64,000 nt of DNA from DASXTC01 sp036505635 (GTDB taxonomy: Bacteria > Acidobacteriota > Polarisedimenticolia > JACPZX01 > DASXTC01): assembly GCA_036505635.1 (NCBI GenBank), contig DASXTC010000082.1, positions 1-64,000 on the forward strand, in the 5' to 3' direction. Below, in pieces: positions 1 through 7,470 of the stretch. The notes beneath the pieces were generated by a model that was given only the letters and a program-made list of their open reading frames with translations, was not told the DNA's origin and did not search any database. Both the position numbers and the translations under genes were made by a program. Each line of letters begins with the position of its first letter. Positions within the stretch are counted from its first letter, which is position 1.

Positions 1-218
1 GTAGAAGACTTCGAGGACCGGCCCGGCGAGGTGACGCTCCCGGAGGGGGCTCTCGGACCGAGCCCGGTTGCCGCCCCGGGGGCGGCAGGGTTAGGAGTCT
101 GTCCGAGTAATGGCTCGGGGCGCGTCGCCCGGGGCGACGCGCAACCCCGTCCCCGAGGGAGCGTCACCTCGCCGAGCCGTCTACACGGAATCATCGACCG
201 AACTTCCGACCCGCCACG
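1..218. other. Non-coding, highly structured element (nested inverted repeats)
   Basis: An 18-bp perfect inverted repeat (24-41 with 157-174) continues after one mismatch for 4 more pairs (19-22 with 176-179). Inside it are two further stems: 52-58 with 101-107, which caps a 6-bp hairpin at 70-75/81-86, and 114-120 with 151-157, which caps a 10-bp, 3-nt-loop hairpin at 120-129/133-142. Together they form a three-way junction. There is no T-tract, so it is not an ordinary intrinsic terminator. It lies downstream of the minus-strand ABC operon. It could be a structured RNA, a 3'-end processing element or a small MITE-like repeat. The window edge may cut it, because 1-5 can also pair with 180-184. 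Confidence 0.55.
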
Positions 219-992
219 CTACGCCCTCAGCTTGTACCCGCGCTGGAACAGGATCACCGAAGTCGCGAACAACAGGCCGAAGAGCGCGGTGCCTACCAGG
301 GCGCACAGCGCGGGGCTGACGTCGGTCAACCCGAGGATCCCGTAGCGGAATCCGCTTACCGTGAAGAAGATGGGATTTGCGAGGTTCGCCGCCCGCCACC
401 CGGGAGGCAGCATGTTCAGCGAATAGAAGACGCCGCCGAGGAAGACCATCGGGGTGATCACGTAGTTGAGATAGATCGCGACGTGGTCCCAGCGCTCGGC
501 CCACAGACCGACGATGTTGCCCAGCGCCGCGTACGTCAGCGAGCTGACCACGAGGAAGAAGAGCGTCGCGCCCAAATGGTGGATGTGGACCCCAAGGATC
601 GCGTATCCCATCAGGAGGGTGGAGAGCCCGACGATGATGCCCCGCACCGCGCCGCCCAGCGTGTAGGCCAGAACCATCTCGAGGTACGACAGGGGCGACA
701 CCAGCAGGTCCTGGATGAACAGCTCGTGACGCGCGATGAAGAGCGACGTCGTGGTGTTGGCGTACGCGCCGTTGACCGCGTTCATCATCACGAGGCCCGG
801 GAAGATGTAGACGATGTAGGGGGCTCCGTCCACGGCCGTGATCCGGGAGCCGATGGCATAGCCGAAGATGACGATGTAGAGGGCGGCGCTCACCAGCGGT
901 GGAACGACGGTCTGGTTAGGCAGCACGATGAACCGGTAGATCTCGCGCCGCAGCAGCGCGAAGAATCCGACGAGGTCGGTGCCCGGTCTCAT
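219..992 (-). CDS. ABC-2 type exporter permease
   Basis: This 257-residue integral membrane protein is the permease half of an ABC-2 exporter. A short cytoplasmic N-terminus (RREIYRF at about residues 14-20) is followed by roughly six hydrophobic segments, with the family-typical FPGLVMMNA and TPMVFLGGVFY stretches. Its ATG overlaps the stop of the upstream ATPase gene by 4 nt (ATGA), which supports translational coupling and fixes the start; a longer in-frame extension would run antisense-like through the ATPase gene. The substrate is unknown. Related pairs are usually annotated as multidrug, nodulation-factor (NodJ-like) or polysaccharide exporters. Confidence 0.93.
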   Translation of the reverse strand: MRPGTDLVGFFALLRREIYRFIVLPNQTVVPPLVSAALYIVIFGYAIGSRITAVDGAPYIVYIFPGLVMMNAVNGAYANTTTSLFIARHELFIQDLLVSPLSYLEMVLAYTLGGAVRGIIVGLSTLLMGYAILGVHIHHLGATLFFLVVSSLTYAALGNIVGLWAERWDHVAIYLNYVITPMVFLGGVFYSLNMLPPGWRAANLANPIFFTVSGFRYGILGLTDVSPALCALVGTALFGLLFATSVILFQRGYKLRA

Positions 993-1762
993 GTCCGGCT
1001 CTCCAGGAGATCCGCCCGCCGCTCCTTGAGGAAGTAGTTGGCCAGGTCGCCGCCGGCGGCCGCGACGACGGAATCCACGGTCCCGCTCGCGATGATCGAG
1101 CCCAGGTCGATGACCGCCAGGGTCCGGCAGAGCGCTTCGGCCTCCTCGAGGTAATGGGTCGTCAGGACGATCGTGCGGCCCGAGGCGTTGAGCTGCCGCC
1201 AGTACTCCCACAGGTCTCGCCGCAGCTCGACATCCACGCCCGCGGTTGGCTCGTCGAGGATCAGGATTGGAGGATCGTGGATCATCGCCTTGGCGATCAG
1301 CAGCCGTCGTTTCATCCCTCCCGACAGGCGGTTGATCTTCTCCTGCCGCTTGTCCCACAGCCCGAACCGGGCCAGCAGCTCCTCGGCCCTCGCGCGCGCC
1401 TCCACCTTCCGCAGCCCGAAGTACCCGCCCTGGTACACGAGGATGTCGAGGATGGAGAAGAAGCGGTCGAAGTTGAACTCCTGCGGGGCCAGGCCGATCA
1501 GCCTGCGCGTCCGGCGGTACTCGCGCACCACGTCGTGACCCAGCACGCCCGCCGTCCCGGATGTCGGCGAGGCGAGACCCGTGATGATGTTGATGAGCGT
1601 GCTCTTACCCGCCCCGTTCGGGCCAAGCAGCCCGAAGAAGGCCCCCGCGGGGATCGACAGGTCGATCCCCTTGAGCGCCGAAACCGTGCCGTAGCGCTTC
1701 GTCAGAGCGGTGGTGGTGACGGCCGCGGGCGTGTCGGGCAGGAGGTTGTCGGGACGCGACAT
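989..1762 (-). CDS. ABC transporter ATP-binding protein
   Basis: This 257-residue nucleotide-binding subunit drives the ABC-2 permease encoded directly downstream. Visible motifs are Walker A GPNGAGKST, signature LSGGMKRR, Walker B LILDEPTAGVD and the switch histidine in LTTHYLEEAE. The family resembles the NodI/CcmA export ATPases. I chose ATG 1762 because the conserved domain begins about 20 residues later. In-frame ATGs also exist at 1780 and 1837. No Shine-Dalgarno is visible. An extended -10 (TGATACAAT) ends 8 nt before ATG 1762, which would make the mRNA nearly leaderless. Confidence 0.93.
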   Translation of the reverse strand: MSRPDNLLPDTPAAVTTTALTKRYGTVSALKGIDLSIPAGAFFGLLGPNGAGKSTLINIITGLASPTSGTAGVLGHDVVREYRRTRRLIGLAPQEFNFDRFFSILDILVYQGGYFGLRKVEARARAEELLARFGLWDKRQEKINRLSGGMKRRLLIAKAMIHDPPILILDEPTAGVDVELRRDLWEYWRQLNASGRTIVLTTHYLEEAEALCRTLAVIDLGSIIASGTVDSVVAAAGGDLANYFLKERRADLLESRT

Positions 1763-1770
1763 GGCGTCGG

Positions 1771-1779
1771 ATTGTATCA
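1771..1779 (-). promoter_or_regulatory. Extended -10 promoter element for the ABC exporter operon
   Basis: Read on the minus strand this is TGA-TACAAT, an extended -10 box five of six bases identical to TATAAT. It ends 8 nt before ATG 1762, so transcription would begin at or beside the start codon. No convincing -35 is visible. Confidence 0.4.
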
Positions 1780-1835
1780 TTGGGTGCACGGGAGGGAATC
1801 GTCGTGGAGCGGCGGAGTATCTCCTCGGAAGCGCC

Positions 1836-2486
1836 ATGAGCGGCCTTCACGCCCGACGTCGGCTTCTCTGGCTGGCGGTCTTCGCCGCGGCGATGGCCTA
1901 CGTGGAATCGGCGGTGGTCGTCTACCTGCGAGGGATCTACTATCCGGGAGGATTCTCCTTCCCCATCGTCATCATCCCGGATCGGATGGCCGCCATCGAG
2001 ATCGGCCGTGAGGCCGCCACGCTCGTGATGCTCGCCGGCGTGAGCCTCCTGGCCGGCTCGGACCGGTGAGAGCGATTCCTCTGTTTCTGCGTGACGTTCG
2101 GCATCTGGGACATCCTCTACTACGCCTGGCTCCGGGTCTTCCTGGGATGGCCCCCGTCCCCCCTCACCTGGAACATTCTCTTCCTGATCCCCGTGCCATG
2201 GATCGGCCCGGTGCTGGCGGCGGTGATCGTCGGTCTCGGGCTGATCTGCGGTGCGCTGTGGCTGCTTCACCTGAGAAGCCGGGGGACGCGCATCGGCTTT
2301 GCGCCGGTCCACTGGGCGCTGGCCAGCGCCGGCGGGATGGCGGTGCTGGTGTCGTTCATGCTCGACTGGCGCGTGGCGTTCCAGGGAGACGAGCCGCCGC
2401 CCTTTCGCTGGGGACTCTTCGGGTGCGGAGTGGCGATGGGGATTGCAGCGCTGATCATGGGCGTTCGAACGATGCAGAGGAGCTGA
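1836..2486 (+). pseudogene. Membrane protein gene interrupted by an in-frame TGA
   Basis: A single reading frame encodes a roughly 216-residue multi-spanning membrane protein, but codon 78 (2067-2069) is TGA. Both sides of the stop stay in the same frame. Hydrophobic segments and similar composition continue on the far side (GIWDILYYAWL, then LIPVPWIGP). From memory of similar uncharacterised proteins, Trp (TGG) is expected at this point (DR-W-ERF), so one G-to-A change explains the break. No frameshift is needed. Options are a recent nonsense mutation, a sequencing error or readthrough. If read as two pieces, only 1836-2069 has an ordinary start codon near a weak GGAAG. Function is unknown. 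Confidence 0.65.
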
Positions 2487-2607
2487 GCGCGTTCAGCTTT
2501 GATTCCCCTTGGTGCACGCTATCATCCATCCGTGCGGGAGACGATCCCACGCGAGTGATGCTCCGTGGGCGCGCCCGGGGAGCGCGGCGCCCGGCAAACC
2601 CCCGAGG

Positions 2608-3087
2608 TCAGCGGGGGAGCCGGTCGGCGGGTTGCAGCAGAATGATCGCCGCCGCGCAGCCCAGGAGGGCGAGGTACGACAGGTTGGCGATGCCGTGCAG
2701 CCTCATGAAGGGGACGCGGGCCGCCTCCACCAGGCCCGAGCCATCGGGAGCGTGGGGGGCCGTCCGCCAGATCCTCCCCATGGCCGGCGTGAGCCCCAGG
2801 GCGATCGCGCAGGCCAACAGGACGCAGGCGACGCTCAGGGCCAGCGCGACCGACCGCGCCCTCGAGGGGGGCTCGGTCCGCAGCAGGAAGGCGCGGCTCG
2901 CCAGCAACACGAGCGAGAGGCCGAAGACGACGATGCCAAGCAGGTCGAAGATCGCCTGGCCGACCCGCCCGGCCACCTCGCGGCTGGGCGCCTCGCGGAA
3001 GAGGATGACGGCAGAGAACGCGCCACCAAAGATTCCTCCCACCACCAGCGCCAGCGTCAGATCGTGGATCGCCCTGATGAACCGCAC
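2608..3087 (-). CDS. DUF4149-like small integral membrane protein
   Basis: This 159-residue protein has four predicted transmembrane segments. An N-terminal segment (LTLALVVGGIFGGAF) begins near residue 10, two central segments follow, and a C-terminal helix (LSYLALLGCAAAIILL) ends the protein. The pattern, with a conserved basic and acidic loop after helix 1 and MRLHGIANL before the last helix, fits the DUF4149 family of uncharacterised inner-membrane proteins. It is monocistronic and divergent from the epoxide hydrolase gene. A 6-bp inverted repeat (3092-3108) sits just upstream of its start. No function is known. Confidence 0.8.
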   Translation of the reverse strand: MRFIRAIHDLTLALVVGGIFGGAFSAVILFREAPSREVAGRVGQAIFDLLGIVVFGLSLVLLASRAFLLRTEPPSRARSVALALSVACVLLACAIALGLTPAMGRIWRTAPHAPDGSGLVEAARVPFMRLHGIANLSYLALLGCAAAIILLQPADRLPR

Positions 3088-3182
3088 TCGGCCTCCCGCG
3101 TAGGGAGGTGCAGCCTACCACAGGCCCGCCTCATGGTAATGTTGTGGCCGCACGGGCTACCCATCAGGGAACGAGTCGTGGG

Positions 3183-4334
3183 ATGAATACCGAGCCATTC
3201 CGGATCGAGGTCACGCGGGAGCTCCTGCGCGACCTGAGCGACCGCCTGGAGCGCACCCGCTGGCCCGACGAGATCGATGGCGCTCGGTGGAGCTACGGGG
3301 TCAGCCCCGCCTACCTCAGGGAGCTGGTCGAGTACTGGCGCGACTCGTTCGACTGGCGCGGGCAGGAGGAGCGCCTCAACTCGTATCCCCAGTTCCGCGC
3401 CACGGTGGAGGGAGCCGGGATCCACTTCATCCAGGTCCGCGGCCGGGGGCCCTCTCCCCTGCCGATCGTCCTCACGCACGGCTGGCCCGGCTCCTTCGTC
3501 GAGATGCTGAAGATCGTGCCGCTGCTGGCGGACCCGGCCTCCCACGGAGGGGATCCCGCCGACGCTTTCGACGTCGTGGTGCCGTCCCTTCCGGGGTACG
3601 GCTTCTCGGATCGGCCCCGGCGCCCCGGCATGAACGCCGTGGCGATCGCGGCGCTTTGGGCGCGGCTGATGGAGGGTCTGGGATACGGGCGCTTCGCCGC
3701 CCAGGGGGGCGACTGGGGCGCCAGCGTGACGACATGGCTGGGCCTAGCGCACCACGATCGCCTCGCCGGCATCCACCTGAACTACATCCCCGGTTCCTAC
3801 AGCCCGTGGATCGGTCCCGGCAGCGCTTCGCTGACAGAGGCCGAGAGGGGGTTCCTCATGGAGGCCGAGCGCTGGGACCAGGAAGAGGGAGGATACGCGC
3901 ACCTGCAGCGGACCCGGCCCCAGACCGCCGCCTTCGCGCTCAACGACTCGCCCGTGGGACTGGCCGCGTGGATCGTGGAGAAGTTCCGGGACTGGAGCGA
4001 CTGCGATGGGGACGTGGAGCGCCGGTTCACGAAGGACGAGCTGCTCACCAACGTGATGATCTACTGGATCACCGAGACGATCGGCTCCTCGTCGCGGCTC
4101 TATTTCGAGACGCGGGACGCGCCGGTCCGGCTCGGCAGGAACCAGCGCGTCAAGGCCCCCTGCGGCGTTGCGCGCTTCCCGCGCGAGGCTCCCTTTCCGC
4201 CCCGCGAGTGGGTCGAGCGAAGCTACGACGTGCGGCGGTGGACCGAGATGCCGCGCGGTGGCCACTTCGCCGCCATGGAGGAGCCCGAGCTGCTGGCCGC
4301 CGACCTGCGCGACCTCTTCCGGCCGCTGCGGTGA
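3183..4334 (+). CDS. Epoxide hydrolase, alpha/beta-hydrolase fold
   Basis: This 383-residue enzyme has the EHN N-terminal domain (starting FRIEVTRELL) followed by an alpha/beta hydrolase core. It is expected to open epoxides to vicinal diols through an aspartyl ester. Visible sites are the oxyanion motif HGWPGS (around residue 99), nucleophile Asp177 in GGDWGAS and the catalytic His361 in RGGHFAAME. The length matches microsomal-type bacterial epoxide hydrolases. ATG 3183 places the EHN domain directly at the N-terminus; an upstream in-frame codon at 3108 would overlap the divergent promoter region. It heads a four-gene overlapping operon. The natural substrate is unknown. Confidence 0.92.
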   Translation: MNTEPFRIEVTRELLRDLSDRLERTRWPDEIDGARWSYGVSPAYLRELVEYWRDSFDWRGQEERLNSYPQFRATVEGAGIHFIQVRGRGPSPLPIVLTHGWPGSFVEMLKIVPLLADPASHGGDPADAFDVVVPSLPGYGFSDRPRRPGMNAVAIAALWARLMEGLGYGRFAAQGGDWGASVTTWLGLAHHDRLAGIHLNYIPGSYSPWIGPGSASLTEAERGFLMEAERWDQEEGGYAHLQRTRPQTAAFALNDSPVGLAAWIVEKFRDWSDCDGDVERRFTKDELLTNVMIYWITETIGSSSRLYFETRDAPVRLGRNQRVKAPCGVARFPREAPFPPREWVERSYDVRRWTEMPRGGHFAAMEEPELLAADLRDLFRPLR

Positions 4335-5779
4335 GGCGCCTCGCCGCGTCGATCGCCACCGTGGCCCTGGCCTGGGCCCTCTGCTGGGGGCGGGCCGGAA
4401 TCGGACCGGACGCAGCGGGCGACCCCGGCAGTGCCGGCCAGTTCCTCGTCCTGGAGGGGGCCACACTCATCGACGGCACGGGGGACCCTCCGCGCCGCGA
4501 TGCCGTCGTGACGGTCCGCGGCGACCGAATCCTCTCGGTCAGGCGCTCCCTGCCGCGCGGGGCGGGCGCCGCCGGGGCAGGCCCGGCCCGGGTCGTCGAT
4601 CTGAAGGGACGCTGGCTGCTGCCCGGCTTCATCGACATGCACGCCCACGTGACGATCCTGCCGATGGGCGCGGACGGCCTGTTCCAGAGTCACTCCGACC
4701 GCGCGGCCTCGGAACAAGTCCTGAGAACCTTGCTCGCCATGGGGATCACGACCGTCCGCAACCCGGCCGCTCCGTCCGGTGACGGCGTGGCGCTTCGGGA
4801 GGCGGTGGCCGCAGGCTCCATCCAGGGCCCCAGGATCTTCACGGCGGGCGAGTCGATGAACCTGCCGGCCGCGCGTCTGAGCCCGCCGGCGGTCGGCGTC
4901 GAGACCGAGGAGCAGGTGCGCGCCGAGGTGCGCCGGCAGGCCGGGGCCGGCGTCGACTTCGTGAAACTCTACGCCTCGCTGCCGCCCCCTCTCGTGCGGG
5001 CCGCCATCGAGGAGGCCCACGCCCACGGCCTCCGCGTAATCGGACACCTCCAGGAGACGACCTGGACCGAGGCCGCCCGCGCCGGCATCGACTTCATCAC
5101 GCATGGGGCCCCATGGGCCGCCGCCTACCTGCCCGCGGAGCGCCGCTCGGAATACCGCGCACTCGGCGCGGCGGTACGCTCCCGGATCAACTGGCTGGAG
5201 TGGCTCGACCCCCGCGGGCCGGAGATCCGTGAGATGATCCGATTGTTGAAGGAACGCCGGATCCCGCTCGATCCGACCCTCATCGCCTACCACACCAAGT
5301 TCTGGGGCGATGATCGGCGCTACCTGAACAGCCCCGACCTCGCCCTGGTGCCTGGCCCGATCCGCGCGACGTGGGACCGCGGCTGGCTCGGCTGGGGCCC
5401 CCGCGAATTTGCCCGCGCACGCGCTGTCTGGCCCAAGGTTCTGGAGCTGGTCCGTCTGTATTACGATCGCGGCGTGACGCTGCTGGCCGGTTCCGACGTG
5501 CCCAACCCGTGGATTGTCCCGGGGGTGGGGTTCCACCAGGAGATGGAGCTGCTCGTGAGCGCGGGGATCCCGCCGCGCGCCGTGCTCGTGATCGCCACCG
5601 CCAACGGCGCCAGGGCCCTGGGGATCGGCGAGGAGGCCGGCACCATCGAGGCGGGGAAGCTCGCGGACATGGTCGTGCTCTCGGCGGACCCGCTGGCGTC
5701 GATCTCCAATACGAGATCCATCGAGTGGGTCGTCAAGGGAGGCGTCATGCTGCGCCCCGCCGATCTGATGCGATGGTGA
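4331..5779 (+). CDS. Exported amidohydrolase (imidazolonepropionase-like)
   Basis: This 482-residue metal-dependent amidohydrolase has an N-terminal hydrophobic signal peptide (IATVALAWALCWG), so it probably acts in the periplasm. Metal and catalytic residues are visible in order: H104/H106 in DMHAHV, K212 in FVKLYAS, H239 in IGHLQ, H258 in ITHGA and D389 in LAGSDVP. The composite beta-sandwich returns at the C-terminus (EAGKLADMVVL). Substrates of this group include cyclic amides and dipeptides; the substrate here cannot be told. The GTG start overlaps the epoxide hydrolase stop by 4 nt (GTGA), which implies coupling. Confidence 0.9.
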   Translation: MRRLAASIATVALAWALCWGRAGIGPDAAGDPGSAGQFLVLEGATLIDGTGDPPRRDAVVTVRGDRILSVRRSLPRGAGAAGAGPARVVDLKGRWLLPGFIDMHAHVTILPMGADGLFQSHSDRAASEQVLRTLLAMGITTVRNPAAPSGDGVALREAVAAGSIQGPRIFTAGESMNLPAARLSPPAVGVETEEQVRAEVRRQAGAGVDFVKLYASLPPPLVRAAIEEAHAHGLRVIGHLQETTWTEAARAGIDFITHGAPWAAAYLPAERRSEYRALGAAVRSRINWLEWLDPRGPEIREMIRLLKERRIPLDPTLIAYHTKFWGDDRRYLNSPDLALVPGPIRATWDRGWLGWGPREFARARAVWPKVLELVRLYYDRGVTLLAGSDVPNPWIVPGVGFHQEMELLVSAGIPPRAVLVIATANGARALGIGEEAGTIEAGKLADMVVLSADPLASISNTRSIEWVVKGGVMLRPADLMRW

Positions 5780-6165
5780 CCCTCTCGGTGATGCCCGGCA
5801 GGTTCTCGATCTGCCGGCTGGCGCCCGGGACGCCGCCGTGGGGCGTGGCGGGACCCTTCTACTCGATCACGAGGACCGACGAGGAGCTGTCGATCGTCTG
5901 CGCCGAATCCGATGTGCCCGCCGGCGTGAAAGCCGGGGGAGGCTGGCGCGCCTTGAAGGCCGAGGGGCCGTTTGACTTCAAGACCATCGGGATCGTCGCA
6001 TCATTGTCCACGCCCCTGGCGGTTCGCGGGATCGGCATCTTCATCATCTCCACCTTCGACACGGACTATCTGCTCGTGAAGCAGGAGGACCTCGAGGCCG
6101 CCTCGGAGGCCCTGACGCTCGCGGGCCACCAACTCCGCGCGGCGGGCGAGCGGAGCCCGCGATGA
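5773..6165 (+). CDS. ACT-domain protein
   Basis: This 130-residue cytoplasmic protein contains a tandem-ACT/CASTOR-like fold. It starts MPGRFSICRL, then has the typical motif EELSIVCAESDVP, and ends with a second ACT-like half (GIGIFIISTFDTDYLLVK). Such stand-alone ACT proteins bind amino acids and are usually of unknown role. The gene overlaps the amidohydrolase stop by 7 nt and its own stop overlaps the next start by 4 nt. Its partner downstream is a B3/B4 protein that handles aminoacyl-tRNA, so an amino-acid-sensing role is a reasonable guess. Confidence 0.85.
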   Translation: MVTLSVMPGRFSICRLAPGTPPWGVAGPFYSITRTDEELSIVCAESDVPAGVKAGGGWRALKAEGPFDFKTIGIVASLSTPLAVRGIGIFIISTFDTDYLLVKQEDLEAASEALTLAGHQLRAAGERSPR

Positions 6166-6863
6166 TGGGCGGCGTCCCCGCGCCGATCGTCCCATCCCTG
6201 TCCGAAGGGCTCTCGTCGCTCGTGAGGCTCGGTCTCGTGCGCGCCGAGCCGGTGGACGTGGGCCCTTCGGGGCCCGGCCTGCTGGACGAGATGGATGCGC
6301 TGAGCGGCAGGCTGGCATCTGAGCACGCGGGCAAGGCGCCTGCCGGGATTCCCGGCTTGGAGCCGGCCCGCAGGCTCTACCGCGCGTTCGGGATCGACCC
6401 GACGCGCACGCGCCCCTCGTCCGAGGCGCTCCTCCGGCGCGTGCTTGCCGGCAAACCGCTTCCGCTGATCCTCAACGCGGTGGACCTGTGCAATCTGTGC
6501 GCCCTGAAATTCCTGCTGCCGATCGGCCTGTACGACGCCGGAAGGATCCAGGGCGCCGTGACGTTGCGGCGCGGAGCGCCCGGCGAATCATACCAGGGGG
6601 TCCGCAAGGACGACGTCCATCTCGAGGGGCGCATCGTGCTGGCCGACGAGGAGGGCCCCTTCGGCAACCCGACCGCGGACTCGATGAGGACCGCGGTCAC
6701 CCAGGGGACCTCCTCGCTCTGGATGGTCATATTCGCGCCGGCGGCCTTCCCCCTCGCGCAACTGGAGGCCGACGTGGCGTGGTCCCGCGAAGCGATGGTC
6801 CGTCACCTCGCGCCGGCGGCCGGTCGCGTGGCCGCCTCGGGCGGGACGCTCCCGAACACCTGA
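6162..6863 (+). CDS. B3/B4 domain protein (free-standing aminoacyl-tRNA editing-like)
   Basis: This 233-residue protein matches the B3/B4 domain found in the beta subunit of phenylalanyl-tRNA synthetase, where it hydrolyses mischarged tRNA. Typical stretches are YRAFGIDPTRTRPSSEAL, then NAVDLCNLCALKFLLPIGLYD, and the C-terminal DEEGPFGNPTADS. Free-standing members are annotated as tRNA-ligase-like or trans-editing factors; I infer a quality-control role but cannot assign the amino acid. The start is the first of two adjacent ATGs and overlaps the ACT gene stop (ATGA). It is the last gene of the operon. Confidence 0.88.
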   Translation: MMGGVPAPIVPSLSEGLSSLVRLGLVRAEPVDVGPSGPGLLDEMDALSGRLASEHAGKAPAGIPGLEPARRLYRAFGIDPTRTRPSSEALLRRVLAGKPLPLILNAVDLCNLCALKFLLPIGLYDAGRIQGAVTLRRGAPGESYQGVRKDDVHLEGRIVLADEEGPFGNPTADSMRTAVTQGTSSLWMVIFAPAAFPLAQLEADVAWSREAMVRHLAPAAGRVAASGGTLPNT

Positions 6864-6972
6864 GCCCCTCGCCCGCTCTCCCCGGCGGCGCCTTCCCGGG
6901 CGATCGATCAGTCCCGGCGCGAGCGATGTACCCCTCAAGAGATCGGGGGATCCGCCCGATGATCCATGCACC

Positions 6973-7455
6973 ATGGTGGACCGGTTCTGCGTCCCGAAAC
7001 AGCAGGTGCCGGCGGAAGTGTCCCTGCGGGGCCACCCCCCCGCCAGGCTCATCCTCTTTCTCAACGAACGGGCCGAGGCGCACGAGGGCCGCGAGCGTCC
7101 CAGCGACATCCTGAACGGATCGCGAGGTTTCCTGCCCGCCGCGGACGAACGCGGCAAGGTGATCCTCCTCAACGGCGAGGCCGTCATGGTCGTCTCGGTC
7201 GCGGCCGAATTCGAGTTCGACGCCGCAGCGCCGCGCGCCGAGGATCTCGCCCCGGATCAGACGTCGAAGGCGTCCGTCGAGGTGACACTGCAGGACGGCA
7301 CCTGCGTCCGGGGCACGATCAGCTACCTGATGCCCGAGGCGCAGAGCCGCCTTCAGGACTTTCTCAACACGGAGGGGCGCTTCCTGACGCTGCGGGAGGG
7401 AGGCGTCGCCCATCTGATCAACAAGCACGCCATATCCCGCGTCGTTCCGCTCTGA
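6973..7455 (+). CDS. Small conserved protein encoded just before pilT
   Basis: This 160-residue soluble protein has no signal peptide. The C-terminal half (about residues 99-160) is beta-rich and ends with the recognisable pattern FLTLREG followed by HLINKHAI. I have seen this pattern in uncharacterised proteins beside pilus or motility genes (DUF6812-like), but the family name is tentative. The N-terminal half contains an internal ILLNGEAVMVV strand that could be a second copy of a small beta fold. It lies 15 nt before pilT on the same strand, so the two are very probably co-transcribed. Confidence 0.75.
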   Translation: MVDRFCVPKQQVPAEVSLRGHPPARLILFLNERAEAHEGRERPSDILNGSRGFLPAADERGKVILLNGEAVMVVSVAAEFEFDAAAPRAEDLAPDQTSKASVEVTLQDGTCVRGTISYLMPEAQSRLQDFLNTEGRFLTLREGGVAHLINKHAISRVVPL

Positions 7456-7470
7456 AGAGGGCCGGGTCCC

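Noticed and set aside
1..218. tRNA or tmRNA gene in the structured element
   Set aside because: No T-loop GTTCGA motif, no CCA-type acceptor stem and no cloverleaf spacing; stems are too long for tRNA.
2067..2069. TGA read as selenocysteine or as Trp by altered genetic code
   Set aside because: No SECIS-like hairpin is evident right after the stop, the expected residue is Trp, and TGA is used as a normal stop by many other genes here.
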